Source: Candidatus Pelagibacter sp.
Lineage (GTDB): Bacteria > Pseudomonadota > Alphaproteobacteria > Pelagibacterales > Pelagibacteraceae
NCBI GenBank assembly: GCA_028404615.1
Contig: JAOOBT010000004.1
Span: 17,501-81,500, forward strand
DNA length: 64,000 bases
Direction: 5' to 3'
Shown here piece after piece: positions 28,418-36,726 of the stretch; position 1 is the stretch's first letter, and every line of letters begins with the position of its first letter. The position numbers and the translations under genes are program-made. The notes beneath the pieces were generated by a model that worked only from the letters and a program-made list of their open reading frames with translations, did not search any database and was not told the origin of the DNA.

Positions 28418-29179
28418 ATGATTATGAAAAACATTACAAAAATTTCAATTATAATGCCGAATTATAATAGCCAAAATTACTTGAGAGAAACGATCAAATC
28501 AATTACGCAACAGACTTATCAAAATTGGGAGCTAATAATTGTTGATGACAATTCAAATATAAAAACTAAGAAAATTTTAAAAAGTTTTAAAAATAATAAA
28601 AAAATAAAGGTTTTTTTTCTAAAACAAAATAAAGGAGATGGTTATTGTAGGATTTATGGAATTAAAAAATCTAAATCAAAAATTATCGCTTTTATAGACT
28701 CTGATGATCTGTGGACAAAAAATAAATTGAAAAACCAACTTGATTTTATGCAAAAAAATAGATTTATTTTTACGTATACTAATTATATTCCATTCAAGAA
28801 TAAAAACTTTTACCTGAAAGAAATCAAACCACCGAATAAGTTTGATTTTAACTCATTCATTAAAAACTCTTCAATTGCAACAAGTAGTATAATGATAAAA
28901 AAAGAAATACTTAAAAATATAAAATTATGTATGTCTCCAAATTTTGAAGATTATTATTTGAAATGTCAGGCACTTAAAAAAGCAAAAAATGCTTACTGCT
29001 TACAGAAAAATTTACTTAAATATAGAATTAAAGAAAACTCTTTGTCAAAAAATAAATTCAGAAATGTCTTTTGGTTATGGAGAATTAATAGAAAATTTAA
29101 TAAATTAAATTTCATTACTAGTTTGTATTCGTTGTTTTTTATTTCTTTAAACTCTCTTAAAAAATACGGAATAAAATAA
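28418..29179 (+). CDS. Family 2 glycosyltransferase
   Basis: A 253-residue GT-A fold enzyme with SIIMPNYNSQNYLRETIKSI at the start, LIIVDDNS (D43-D44) and the metal-binding FIDSDD (94-97). A basic C-terminal part lacks clear membrane helices. It presumably adds a sugar to a surface polysaccharide or lipid. It is Lys/Asn-rich, more so than its neighbours, and meets truA end-to-end. Donor and acceptor are not predictable. Confidence 0.88.
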   Translation: MIMKNITKISIIMPNYNSQNYLRETIKSITQQTYQNWELIIVDDNSNIKTKKILKSFKNNKKIKVFFLKQNKGDGYCRIYGIKKSKSKIIAFIDSDDLWTKNKLKNQLDFMQKNRFIFTYTNYIPFKNKNFYLKEIKPPNKFDFNSFIKNSSIATSSIMIKKEILKNIKLCMSPNFEDYYLKCQALKKAKNAYCLQKNLLKYRIKENSLSKNKFRNVFWLWRINRKFNKLNFITSLYSLFFISLNSLKKYGIK

Positions 29180-29920
29180 TTAGTACTTTATTTTTTTTAA
29201 ATATAAACCGCATGCGGGTGCAGGAGGTGCACAATTATTTCTTAGTTTTGATTTGAAAGCGTTTTTAAAGTCGGTAATACTCCATTTATTTGTTGATAGG
29301 TATTTCAAACAACCAACCATTGATCTTACTTGATTTTGCAGAAAAGATTTCGAGCTGATTTTTATTGAAATAGTGTTACCTAATTTTTTTATTTTTATTG
29401 GTAAAATTTTTTTAATTGGAGATTTAGCTGAACACGAAGCAGCTCTAAATGTTGAAAAATCTTGAGTTCCCTCTAAAATTTTAGCTCCTTGTTTCATTAA
29501 TTTTAAATCTATATTTTTTTTGACATGCCAAGCTCTATTTTTATCAATTGATAATGATCCTTGCCTGTTAATTATTAGATATTCATAAGTACGAAGTTTA
29601 GCGCTAAAACGTGCATGGAAATTTTTTTTTTCTTCTTTTATGTCTAAAATAGTTATTAATTTTTTTTTCAGAAAAAAATTAATAGAGTTAATAAAAGCTT
29701 TTTTATCCTCTATCTTTTTTTTTAATTTAAAATTTGCAAATTGTGATAAAGCGTGGACACCTTTATCAGTTCTCCCAGCACCTATGATTTTGACTTTGTT
29801 TTTAAGTACTTTTTTTAAAGACTTCTCGATACTGTCTTGAATTGAATTTCCATTTTTCTGACTTTGCCAACCTACAAAATTTGTTCCGTCGTATTCTATT
29901 TTCAAAAGATAATTAAACAT
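29180..29920 (-). CDS. truA: tRNA pseudouridine(38-40) synthase
   Basis: TruA makes pseudouridine at positions 38-40 of the anticodon stem. The 246-residue protein has the catalytic GRTDKGVHALSQ with Asp52, YEYLIINRQG and FLQNQVRSMVGCL. It is last in the def-fmt-truA run and 1 nt from fmt. Confidence 0.95.
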   Translation of the reverse strand: MFNYLLKIEYDGTNFVGWQSQKNGNSIQDSIEKSLKKVLKNKVKIIGAGRTDKGVHALSQFANFKLKKKIEDKKAFINSINFFLKKKLITILDIKEEKKNFHARFSAKLRTYEYLIINRQGSLSIDKNRAWHVKKNIDLKLMKQGAKILEGTQDFSTFRAASCSAKSPIKKILPIKIKKLGNTISIKISSKSFLQNQVRSMVGCLKYLSTNKWSITDFKNAFKSKLRNNCAPPAPACGLYLKKIKY

Positions 29921-29921
29921 T

Positions 29922-30842
29922 TTAACTTACGCATTGACCAATTTTAATCTTGTTTCCTTTGAGAAATTCCTCTGTTTTAATTTTTTGCTTACCCTCTTTT
30001 TTTAACTCTAAGATTTGGATAGCATTTTTTGAACATGCGATTGTTAAATTTTGATCTACTATAGTCCCTGGCTTCCCAGAAGCTTCTACTTTTTTGGCTG
30101 TTAAGACTTTTATTCTTAATCCCGACAAATTAAACCAACATCCAGGACTTGGATTGAATGCATTTATTTTTGCAATAATTTGATCTGCTTCCTCATTCCA
30201 ATTAATTTTTAATTCTTTTTTTTCAATTTTTTTTGCATAAGTAGCTTCATGTTCATTTTGGTCTATAAAATTTATAGTATTATTTTTTATGAGATTTATA
30301 GCTTCTAATAAAAGTTTAGCTCCAATATTTGACATCTTCTGACTAATTTCATTAAATTTGCTATCTTTTGTGATCTTAATTTTTGAGGTTAGCAAAATTG
30401 GACCAGAATCGAGTTTATCAACTATTTTCATAATTGAAACACCAGTTTCTTCATCCATGTTTATAATTGATCTTTGTATTGGTGCTGCTCCTCTCCATCT
30501 TGGTAATAAAGAGGCATGTAAGTTAATGAAAAGAATTTTTTTAATATTTAAAAAATTAGCAGGTATAATCTTTCCATAGGCTACAACTACCACTAAATCA
30601 GGTTTCAAACTTTTAAAATGGTCAAATTCATCTTGTTTATTTAATGAAATAGGACATCTTATCTTTAAATTCAATTTTGCAGCACACTCATAGATTGGGG
30701 AATTTTGGATTTTCTGACCTCGATTTTTTTTTTTTGCAGGCTGAGTATAAACCTCGAGAATTTTGTGACTTGAGTTTGCAATCGACTTCAACGATGGAAC
30801 TGCAAATTCTGGGGTCCCCATGAAAATTATTTTCAAAGCCAT
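29922..30842 (-). CDS. fmt: Methionyl-tRNA formyltransferase
   Basis: Fmt formylates initiator Met-tRNA. The 306-residue protein has IIFMGTPEFAVPSL at the start, the catalytic region INLHASLLPRWRGAAPIQ with N107 and H109, and D145 in KLDSGPIL. The C-terminal OB domain is present though short. It pairs with def just upstream (5 nt), the usual partner that later removes the formyl group. Confidence 0.96.
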   Translation of the reverse strand: MALKIIFMGTPEFAVPSLKSIANSSHKILEVYTQPAKKKNRGQKIQNSPIYECAAKLNLKIRCPISLNKQDEFDHFKSLKPDLVVVVAYGKIIPANFLNIKKILFINLHASLLPRWRGAAPIQRSIINMDEETGVSIMKIVDKLDSGPILLTSKIKITKDSKFNEISQKMSNIGAKLLLEAINLIKNNTINFIDQNEHEATYAKKIEKKELKINWNEEADQIIAKINAFNPSPGCWFNLSGLRIKVLTAKKVEASGKPGTIVDQNLTIACSKNAIQILELKKEGKQKIKTEEFLKGNKIKIGQCVS

Positions 30843-30847
30843 TTAAT

Positions 30848-31372
30848 TTACAAAACGATTTTGTTGAGTTCTTTTTTGTGTTTTACTAATTTTTTTATAA
30901 TCATGTCTTTTTTTAATTTGGACAAATAATCAATGAATAATATACCATCAAGATGATCGACTTCATGTTGAATACAAGTTGAAAGAAGCCCGTCGGCTTT
31001 AATTTCTTTTTTTTTACCATTGTAATCTATAAAATTAATCTCACATTCAGCTGGTCTTTCAATTTCTGCAAAGTGTCCAGGTAAAGATAAACATCCTTCC
31101 TCATATGTTGATGTATGTTCAGATTTGGAAATTATTTTAGGATTTATTAAAAAAAGAGGTTCCTTTTTATCTTTATCTTTTGAAATATCTATTACAATTA
31201 AACGCTTTAAAATTCCTACCTGTACTGCAGCTAAACCAATACCAGGTGCTGCATACATTGTTTCAAGCATATCATCTAATAATCTTCTAAGTTCATCATC
31301 AACTTTTTCAACCGGTTTACTTTCTTTTCGTAAAATTGGATCAGGCTCAATTACAATTTTTTTTTGAGGCAT
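30848..31372 (-). CDS. def: Peptide deformylase
   Basis: Def removes the formyl group from new proteins. The 174-residue enzyme has the three motifs GIGLAAVQ (44-51), EGCLSLPG (92-99, metal ligand C94) and HEVDH (136-140, the other ligands and catalytic Glu). It is first in def-fmt-truA and 17 nt after the upstream large exported protein. Confidence 0.96.
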   Translation of the reverse strand: MPQKKIVIEPDPILRKESKPVEKVDDELRRLLDDMLETMYAAPGIGLAAVQVGILKRLIVIDISKDKDKKEPLFLINPKIISKSEHTSTYEEGCLSLPGHFAEIERPAECEINFIDYNGKKKEIKADGLLSTCIQHEVDHLDGILFIDYLSKLKKDMIIKKLVKHKKELNKIVL

Positions 31373-31389
31373 TATTAATTATATTTTAA

Positions 31390-33123
31390 TTAGATTCTTT
31401 TGGGTAGGGCAGAATTTAAAACTTTATTTCTAATTGTCACTAGTTTGGTTTTATTAAGAAGATTAGTTACAAAATATATAGTTTCTGGATCAAGTTGATG
31501 TGGCTCATCTTCACCAATTATCTCTACAATTTTTAGCGCAAGAAATGCTTTTTGATTATTCTCAGCTAATTGTAACAAATTACTTGGAACATCAATTTGC
31601 TTTGAGAGCTCGTTATACTTGAAACTTGAAGGCAAAGAAAAACCATCCGCGATCAAGGTATCAGCTAAAGCTAAATCTTTAGCTGAAATAAAATACTTTT
31701 TATTTTTACCTATTCTTTTAAAAATTTTGTTAATATCCTTTTGAACTTTAGCTTTATTCTCTCCTTCTGTGTAGAATTTTAATATTTTTGATTGATGTAA
31801 AATTTTATCATTATATTTAACTTTTCCTAAAAGCAAATCTTCCTCTGAAACAATTTTTGTCTGCGCAATTTCTTGGTATTTTGTTGGAAGATTTTCAATA
31901 CCAATTTCTTCAATTCTATCACTTAAAAATTTTGAAAAGATGTTAGCTAAATTATTTTTCTTAAATAGCTCCTCTAATAAAAACAAGTATTCAATCCTTG
32001 ACTCAATTGAGTCTGATAGGAGATATTTTTGATAAATTAAGGCTCTCGCATCACTTTCATTTAAAGTTTGAAAATTGTTTTTGGCATTAATTAAAGTATT
32101 CAAATTAAAGGGTATCTGTTTATAAATTTCAAAAATTTTATTTTTATCAAGCTTATTATTATTTGCAGCTTTTTCTAATTCTTTTAATTTTTCTTTATCT
32201 GAAGCGTCTTCTAAAGTAATCAAATTAGCTGCATTTAGGTAAGACCATATTTCAGGTTTAGTTTTGTTCGTTGGCTCGTACTTGAAATTTTTGATAGTAA
32301 CGCTTGAGAGATAAAAATTTAATAAATTTTTTTCATTAATTTTACTACTAGTTTTGTCGGTAACACCAAGTAAGAAATTGATTTTATCATCATAGAAATT
32401 GCTTGATTGTTTTTGTTCTCGTAAAAGATCCAGTAAAAGTTGAGCCTCTGGTTTTTTATCACTAAATACTAAACAATAAATTTTGAATTTTTCCAAATAT
32501 GAGTCTTTTATTTTTGCGTCTATAAATTTAATTTTTTCACACCCTTCTTTTATATTTCCACTAGCAATATTTTTGTTGACTAAATATTCGACAGCTTTTC
32601 TTTTACTATCAAATTGATCGTTTTGTTTTAAAAAACTTTCTATCAAATTAATACGATCACGCTCTATCATCCAATTTATTTTCAAATCTACAAACTCTTT
32701 CTCGGTCATGCCTTGAGGTGGATATGAAAATGAAAATAGTATTGCTTCTAAAATCTCATTTGAGGATTTTGAAAGTTCAATTTTTTTCAATCTTTTTAAA
32801 CTTGATCTCAAATCTTCGGCCTTAGTTTCTGACCACATGTTTAAATTAAAGCCATAGCTAGCTGGCTCATAAATACCGAAAACATTTTTTTCCTCAGACT
32901 GTATTGTAGAACTTTCTTGTATGTTAATTTTATCTAAAGCCTTTATAGGTTCTGAAATTTTTAAATTTGAATTTCCCTGGTTATCTCTTTCCTCAAGTTC
33001 AAGATTTTCTTGAGGTATTTCTTTTTTGTTTTTCCAAATATCTATTTTTTCTTCACTTAAAAGATGTGAACAAAAAAAAATTAATATAAAGCCTATAAAA
33101 TAATTAAAGCTTCTTGATTTCAT
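31390..33123 (-). CDS. Large exported protein of unknown function (577 aa)
   Basis: I do not recognise the family. The first 23 residues (MKSRSFNYFIGFILIFFCSHLLS) look like a signal peptide, followed by a Glu/Asn-rich linker to about residue 75. The rest (about 90-577) seems fully alpha-helical, with short amphipathic helices such as EILEAILFSFSYPPQGMTEKEF and LLDLLREQKQS, in the manner of a superhelical repeat protein. There is no catalytic motif. It would act in the periplasm. It overlaps by 20 nt a 59-residue one-pass membrane protein upstream, suggesting the two work together, and precedes def-fmt-truA. Confidence 0.8.
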   Translation of the reverse strand: MKSRSFNYFIGFILIFFCSHLLSEEKIDIWKNKKEIPQENLELEERDNQGNSNLKISEPIKALDKINIQESSTIQSEEKNVFGIYEPASYGFNLNMWSETKAEDLRSSLKRLKKIELSKSSNEILEAILFSFSYPPQGMTEKEFVDLKINWMIERDRINLIESFLKQNDQFDSKRKAVEYLVNKNIASGNIKEGCEKIKFIDAKIKDSYLEKFKIYCLVFSDKKPEAQLLLDLLREQKQSSNFYDDKINFLLGVTDKTSSKINEKNLLNFYLSSVTIKNFKYEPTNKTKPEIWSYLNAANLITLEDASDKEKLKELEKAANNNKLDKNKIFEIYKQIPFNLNTLINAKNNFQTLNESDARALIYQKYLLSDSIESRIEYLFLLEELFKKNNLANIFSKFLSDRIEEIGIENLPTKYQEIAQTKIVSEEDLLLGKVKYNDKILHQSKILKFYTEGENKAKVQKDINKIFKRIGKNKKYFISAKDLALADTLIADGFSLPSSFKYNELSKQIDVPSNLLQLAENNQKAFLALKIVEIIGEDEPHQLDPETIYFVTNLLNKTKLVTIRNKVLNSALPKRI

Positions 33124-33283
33124 TGGTTACATCAATCTGATATTTTTTTTCTGGGCTCGGAAAACTAATTTTCTCAATTAAAAAAATTGCAAAAATAAGT
33201 ATCACAATAAGTAAAATTATCTTGAATAAAGTTTTTAATATTGAGCTTCCTAAACTTGGCTGTCTGTTGTATTTAAGTTGCAT
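33104..33283 (-). CDS. Small single-pass membrane protein (59 aa)
   Basis: An ATG at 33283 opens 59 codons ending TAA at 33106-33104. The product starts MQLKYNRQPSLGSSILKTLF, has one strong hydrophobic helix at about 19-37, and a short polar tail that includes FPSPEKKYQ. A basic N-terminus puts it in the cytoplasm and the tail in the periplasm. The stop lies inside the start region of the 577-residue exported protein (20-nt overlap). It fills an otherwise empty stretch; codon use looks coding. No family is recognised. Confidence 0.65.
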   Translation of the reverse strand: MQLKYNRQPSLGSSILKTLFKIILLIVILIFAIFLIEKISFPSPEKKYQIDVTNEIKKL

Positions 33284-33324
33284 ACTTTACGATTTGATTT
33301 AAACTCAATAAATAAGACATATTT

Positions 33325-33363
33325 ATGAAAAATCAAATTCAAAAAGGAAGCTTATTTGGGTAA
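33325..33363 (+). other. Possible 12-codon upstream frame overlapping aroK
   Basis: ATG at 33325 opens a frame MKNQIQKGSLFG and stops TAA at 33361-33363, which overlaps the aroK TTG start by 8 nt in another frame. The aroK ribosome site AAAGGAAG lies within it. It may be a leader that couples or limits aroK translation, or chance. Confidence 0.3.
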
Positions 33364-33871
33364 AAACCTAATTTTGACAGGGATGATGGGAGTGGGGAAA
33401 TCCACTATAGGTAAAATTCTTGCCAAAAAGCTAAGTTATAACTTTATAGATATTGACAAATTAATTGAAGCAAAGGAAGGTTCTTCTATAAATTCTATAT
33501 TTAAAAATAAAAGTGAGAATTACTTTAGAAAAATTGAAAACGATATCACCCTAGGTGAATTAAAAAAGGACAATTCAGTTATTTCCTTAGGTGGCGGGGC
33601 CTTTTTAAATAATGCAATACGAAAAAGTGCAAAAAAAATGTCACTTTGTTTTTGGTTAGACGTTCCATTAGATAAGTTAATTAAAAGATTGAATAACAGT
33701 AAACAAAGACCGCTTTTATTCAAAAAAAATATCAATCAAACAATAAAAAAAATATATTTTGAGAGAAAAAAAATTTATAATGAAGCTAATTACAGAATAA
33801 GATGTAACTCTCTTAAGTCTGAAGAAATAGCAAATAAAATAATTGATTTATATGAAAAATCAGGAAATTAA
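33356..33871 (+). CDS. aroK: Shikimate kinase
   Basis: AroK phosphorylates shikimate. The 171-residue protein has the P-loop GMMGVGKST (9-17), the DIDKLIE acidic motif and the LGGGAF loop. The start is TTG at 33356, which gives MGKNLILTGMMG; no in-frame ATG or GTG exists nearby, and a good Shine-Dalgarno (AAGGAAG) lies about 6 nt before it. The 3' end overlaps aroB by 20 nt. Confidence 0.93.
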   Translation: MGKNLILTGMMGVGKSTIGKILAKKLSYNFIDIDKLIEAKEGSSINSIFKNKSENYFRKIENDITLGELKKDNSVISLGGGAFLNNAIRKSAKKMSLCFWLDVPLDKLIKRLNNSKQRPLLFKKNINQTIKKIYFERKKIYNEANYRIRCNSLKSEEIANKIIDLYEKSGN

Positions 33872-34964
33872 AGTTAAAGGAAAGAATTTTAATTATTCAA
33901 TATTAATAGGAAAAAATACTCTAAATATTTTACCTAAAAAAATAAAATTATTATGCCCTAAAACAAAGAAAGTTGCTTTAATAATAGATAAAAATGTACC
34001 TAAAAAGTTTAAAAAGTCTCTTAAAAATAAACTTAAAAATTATAACCTTTTAATTCTTTCTTTTTCACCAAGTGAAAAAAATAAATCGCTAAGCAAAATT
34101 AATTTTTTTTTAAGAATATTGTTATCTAAAAATTTTAATCGATCTGATTTAATAATTGGTGTTGGTGGTGGTATTACAGGAGATGTAGTGGGGTTTGTTG
34201 CAAGTATTTTCAAAAGAGGAATTAACTTTATAAATATTCCAACAACTTTACTTGCTCAGGTTGACTCGGCTATTGGTGGAAAAACTGGAGTAAATTCTAG
34301 TTTTGGCAAAAATCTAATAGGTAGTTTTTATCAACCTAGACTAGTAGTAAGTGATATTTCTTTCATAAATTCTTTACCAAAAAAAGAATTAATTTGCGGA
34401 TACGCAGAAATTTTAAAACATTCAATTATAAAAGATCAAAAATTTTTTCATTGGCTCGAGAAAAATACAGACTCCGTCCTTTCAAAGAAAACTAGAGAAT
34501 TGTCTTATGCAATAAAGAAGAGCTGTGAAATTAAAATACATTTTGTAAGCAGAGATGTTAATGAAAAAGGATTGAGAATGATTTTAAATTTTGGACATAC
34601 ATTTGCACACGCAATTGAGGTAAAAAATAATTATTCAAAAAAATCTTCACATGGTGAATCTGTTTTAGCCGGAATGATCTTAGCAACTAAACTATCAGTT
34701 GTGAAAAAAATGTGTTCAAGTCAAATATTAAATCGTATAAAAAATATCTACCATAAAAATAATTTAGACTATACGTACAAAAATTTCACTACGCAAAGTT
34801 CAATTAATAAACTCATCCCTTATATCAAGAACGATAAAAAAAATGATGATGAAAAAGTGAATTTTATTCTTTTGAAAAAAATTGGGAAAACTGCTTTGCC
34901 AAATAAAAGTAAGATTTCAATTAAAAACTTTAAAAAATTAACTTCGGCTATTTCTCAATACTAA
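33852..34964 (+). CDS. aroB: 3-dehydroquinate synthase
   Basis: AroB makes 3-dehydroquinate in the shikimate pathway. The ATG at 33852 gives 370 residues; a TTG three codons earlier is possible but less likely. Family blocks are GVGGGITGDVVGFVASIFKRGI, TTLLAQVDSAIGGKTGVN, GFYQP-like GSFYQPRLV, and the metal ligands in NFGHTFAHAIE and HGE (KSSHGESV). It overlaps aroK at the start and the convergent bolA gene by 17 nt at the end. Confidence 0.95.
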   Translation: MKNQEIKVKGKNFNYSILIGKNTLNILPKKIKLLCPKTKKVALIIDKNVPKKFKKSLKNKLKNYNLLILSFSPSEKNKSLSKINFFLRILLSKNFNRSDLIIGVGGGITGDVVGFVASIFKRGINFINIPTTLLAQVDSAIGGKTGVNSSFGKNLIGSFYQPRLVVSDISFINSLPKKELICGYAEILKHSIIKDQKFFHWLEKNTDSVLSKKTRELSYAIKKSCEIKIHFVSRDVNEKGLRMILNFGHTFAHAIEVKNNYSKKSSHGESVLAGMILATKLSVVKKMCSSQILNRIKNIYHKNNLDYTYKNFTTQSSINKLIPYIKNDKKNDDEKVNFILLKKIGKTALPNKSKISIKNFKKLTSAISQY

Positions 34965-35205
34965 TTTCGAGTGCGTGAATTTTTGTTTTTAAATCATCAC
35001 TTAAAATTTTCATAATTATTTTTTGTGAACTTACTCTTGATAAGGAGTTTAGATACAAAGATTTAATTTTTAAATGCAAATGGAATTTATTTGGTGAATA
35101 AAACTTGTGACCTTTGTGTTTGTGAGTATTATCAACAATCTCGATATTCTCTACTTCTATCTTATTATTTATTTTTGCTTTAATTTCATCAAAATAATTT
35201 TTCAT
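34948..35205 (-). CDS. BolA-family protein
   Basis: This 85-residue protein has the BolA fold pattern: an N-terminal helix, then VDNTHKHKGHKFYSPNKFHLHLKIKS with several His (H28, H30, H33), then SRVSSQKIIMKILSDDLKTKIHALEISI. BolA proteins work with monothiol glutaredoxins in iron-sulfur handling or stress. The gene is divergent from the DnaJ gene across 30 nt, the usual alphaproteobacterial position beside dnaJ-cobS-cobT, and its 3' end overlaps aroB. Confidence 0.88.
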   Translation of the reverse strand: MKNYFDEIKAKINNKIEVENIEIVDNTHKHKGHKFYSPNKFHLHLKIKSLYLNSLSRVSSQKIIMKILSDDLKTKIHALEISIEK

Positions 35206-35218
35206 TAATATAATTTTA

Positions 35219-35224
35219 CTATAT
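35219..35224 (+). promoter_or_regulatory. Candidate -10 of the DnaJ-CobS-CobT genes
   Basis: CTATAT, the -10 form seen before rpmB, lies 11 nt before the ATG at 35236 in the 30-nt gap to bolA. No -35 match is visible. The transcript would be nearly leaderless. Confidence 0.3.
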
Positions 35225-35235
35225 AGAACTACTCA

Positions 35236-35751
35236 ATGAAAATAATTTGTGATTGGGAAAATTGTAATGAAACTGGGACATATAAAGCCCCAGTAGAAAA
35301 AGACAACAGCAAAAAGTATAGACTACTTTGTTTGACCCATATTAAAATTTTTAATAAAAATTGGAACTATTTTGAAAATATGAATGATGAAGAAATAGAG
35401 TTTTTTATTAAATCTGATTTAACCTGGCATAAATCTACTAAAACTTTTGGATCATCTGAGAATTTTTTTAATATTTTATGGAACAATGCTTTAGATGATA
35501 AATTGAACATCTTTAAAAGCTCAAATTTCAAGGATTTTAAAAAAACAAAAGTTTCACAACAAGATAGGGATGCATTACAGGCAATGGAATTAAATCAAGA
35601 AGTAAAATGGGAGCAAATTCAAGCAAAATTCAAAGAACTTGTAAAAAAATATCATCCTGATAAAAACCAAGGAAATAAGAAGTTTGAAGATAAATTGAAA
35701 AAAATTACTTTAGCTTATAGTCAACTGAAAAAAACTTTAGGAAAAAAATGA
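35236..35751 (+). CDS. J-domain protein with N-terminal putative zinc site
   Basis: The 171-residue protein carries its J domain at the C-terminus: helix [15 protein letters not shown] with HPD at 140-142 and then [18 protein letters not shown]. The N-terminal part has C5, C10, C32 and H35 (CDWENC ... CLTH), which could bind zinc. J-domain proteins stimulate Hsp70 ATPase. Next to AAA+ and VWA genes, it may bring DnaK to the same target. It overlaps cobS by 4 nt. Confidence 0.88.
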   Translation: MKIICDWENCNETGTYKAPVEKDNSKKYRLLCLTHIKIFNKNWNYFENMNDEEIEFFIKSDLTWHKSTKTFGSSENFFNILWNNALDDKLNIFKSSNFKDFKKTKVSQQDRDALQAMELNQEVKWEQIQAKFKELVKKYHPDKNQGNKKFEDKLKKITLAYSQLKKTLGKK

Positions 35752-36725
35752 GTTCACAAGAATTTTTACAGAAGCCAGACATTAAACTATCTGTGAAACA
35801 GACATTTGGAATTGAAAGTGATATGCGTGTTGGAGCTTTTTCAAAAAAAAATGAATACGTTCCAAAAATAGATCCCGATTACAAATTTGATAAAGATACT
35901 ACTTTAGCTATTTTAGCAGGATTTTCTTTTAATAAACGAGTTTTAATTCAAGGCTACCATGGAACTGGAAAATCTACTCACATTGAGCAAGTAGCAGCCA
36001 GACTTAACTGGCCATGTGTAAGAGTAAATTTAGACAGTCACATCAGTAGAATCGATTTGATTGGGAAAGACGCAATTGTTTTAAAGGATGGAAAACAAAT
36101 TACGGAATTTAAAGAGGGAATATTGCCTTGGTCAATCCAAAATCCTGTTGCATTAGTATTTGATGAATATGATGCTGGAAGACCAGATGTAATGTTTGTC
36201 ATCCAAAGAGTTTTGGAAAGTGAAGGTAATTTTACTTTATTAGATAAAAATAAAGTCTTAGAACAACACGACTTATTTAGAATATTTGCAACAACAAACA
36301 CAGTCGGATTAGGTGACACAACTGGCCTTTACCATGGTACTCAACAAATTAACCAAGGTCAGATGGACAGATGGAATATAGTATCAACTTTAAATTACCT
36401 TCCTTTTGAAAAGGAATTGGAAATAATTTTAGCGAAAAACAAAAGCTTTAATAACAAAGAAGGAAAAGAACTCTTATCTAATATGGTTAAAGTTGCTGAT
36501 CTTACAAGAAAAGGTTTTATTAACGGTGATATCTCAACTGTAATGAGTCCTCGTACTGTTTTACATTGGGCAGAAAATACAAGTATTTTTAAAGATAAAG
36601 GTTATGCTTTTAGAATCACATTTTTAAATAAATGTGATGATTTAGAAAAAAAGATAATTTCTGAATATTATCAAAGATGTTTTGGTGAAGATTTGCCAGA
36701 GTCTTCAATAAATATCACTTTGTAA
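35748..36725 (+). CDS. cobS: MoxR-type AAA+ ATPase annotated as CobS
   Basis: The 325-residue AAA+ protein has the N-terminal CobS segment ([13 protein letters not shown]), Walker [10 protein letters not shown] (69-77), Walker [10 protein letters not shown] (134-142, D139/E140) and a sensor region [12 protein letters not shown]. In aerobic B12 synthesis CobS and CobT power the CobN cobalt chelatase. No cobN is in this window, and SAR11 is generally thought not to make B12 de novo, so a different remodelling target is likely. It is 1 nt before cobT. Confidence 0.92.
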   Translation: MSSQEFLQKPDIKLSVKQTFGIESDMRVGAFSKKNEYVPKIDPDYKFDKDTTLAILAGFSFNKRVLIQGYHGTGKSTHIEQVAARLNWPCVRVNLDSHISRIDLIGKDAIVLKDGKQITEFKEGILPWSIQNPVALVFDEYDAGRPDVMFVIQRVLESEGNFTLLDKNKVLEQHDLFRIFATTNTVGLGDTTGLYHGTQQINQGQMDRWNIVSTLNYLPFEKELEIILAKNKSFNNKEGKELLSNMVKVADLTRKGFINGDISTVMSPRTVLHWAENTSIFKDKGYAFRITFLNKCDDLEKKIISEYYQRCFGEDLPESSINITL

Positions 36726-36726
36726 A

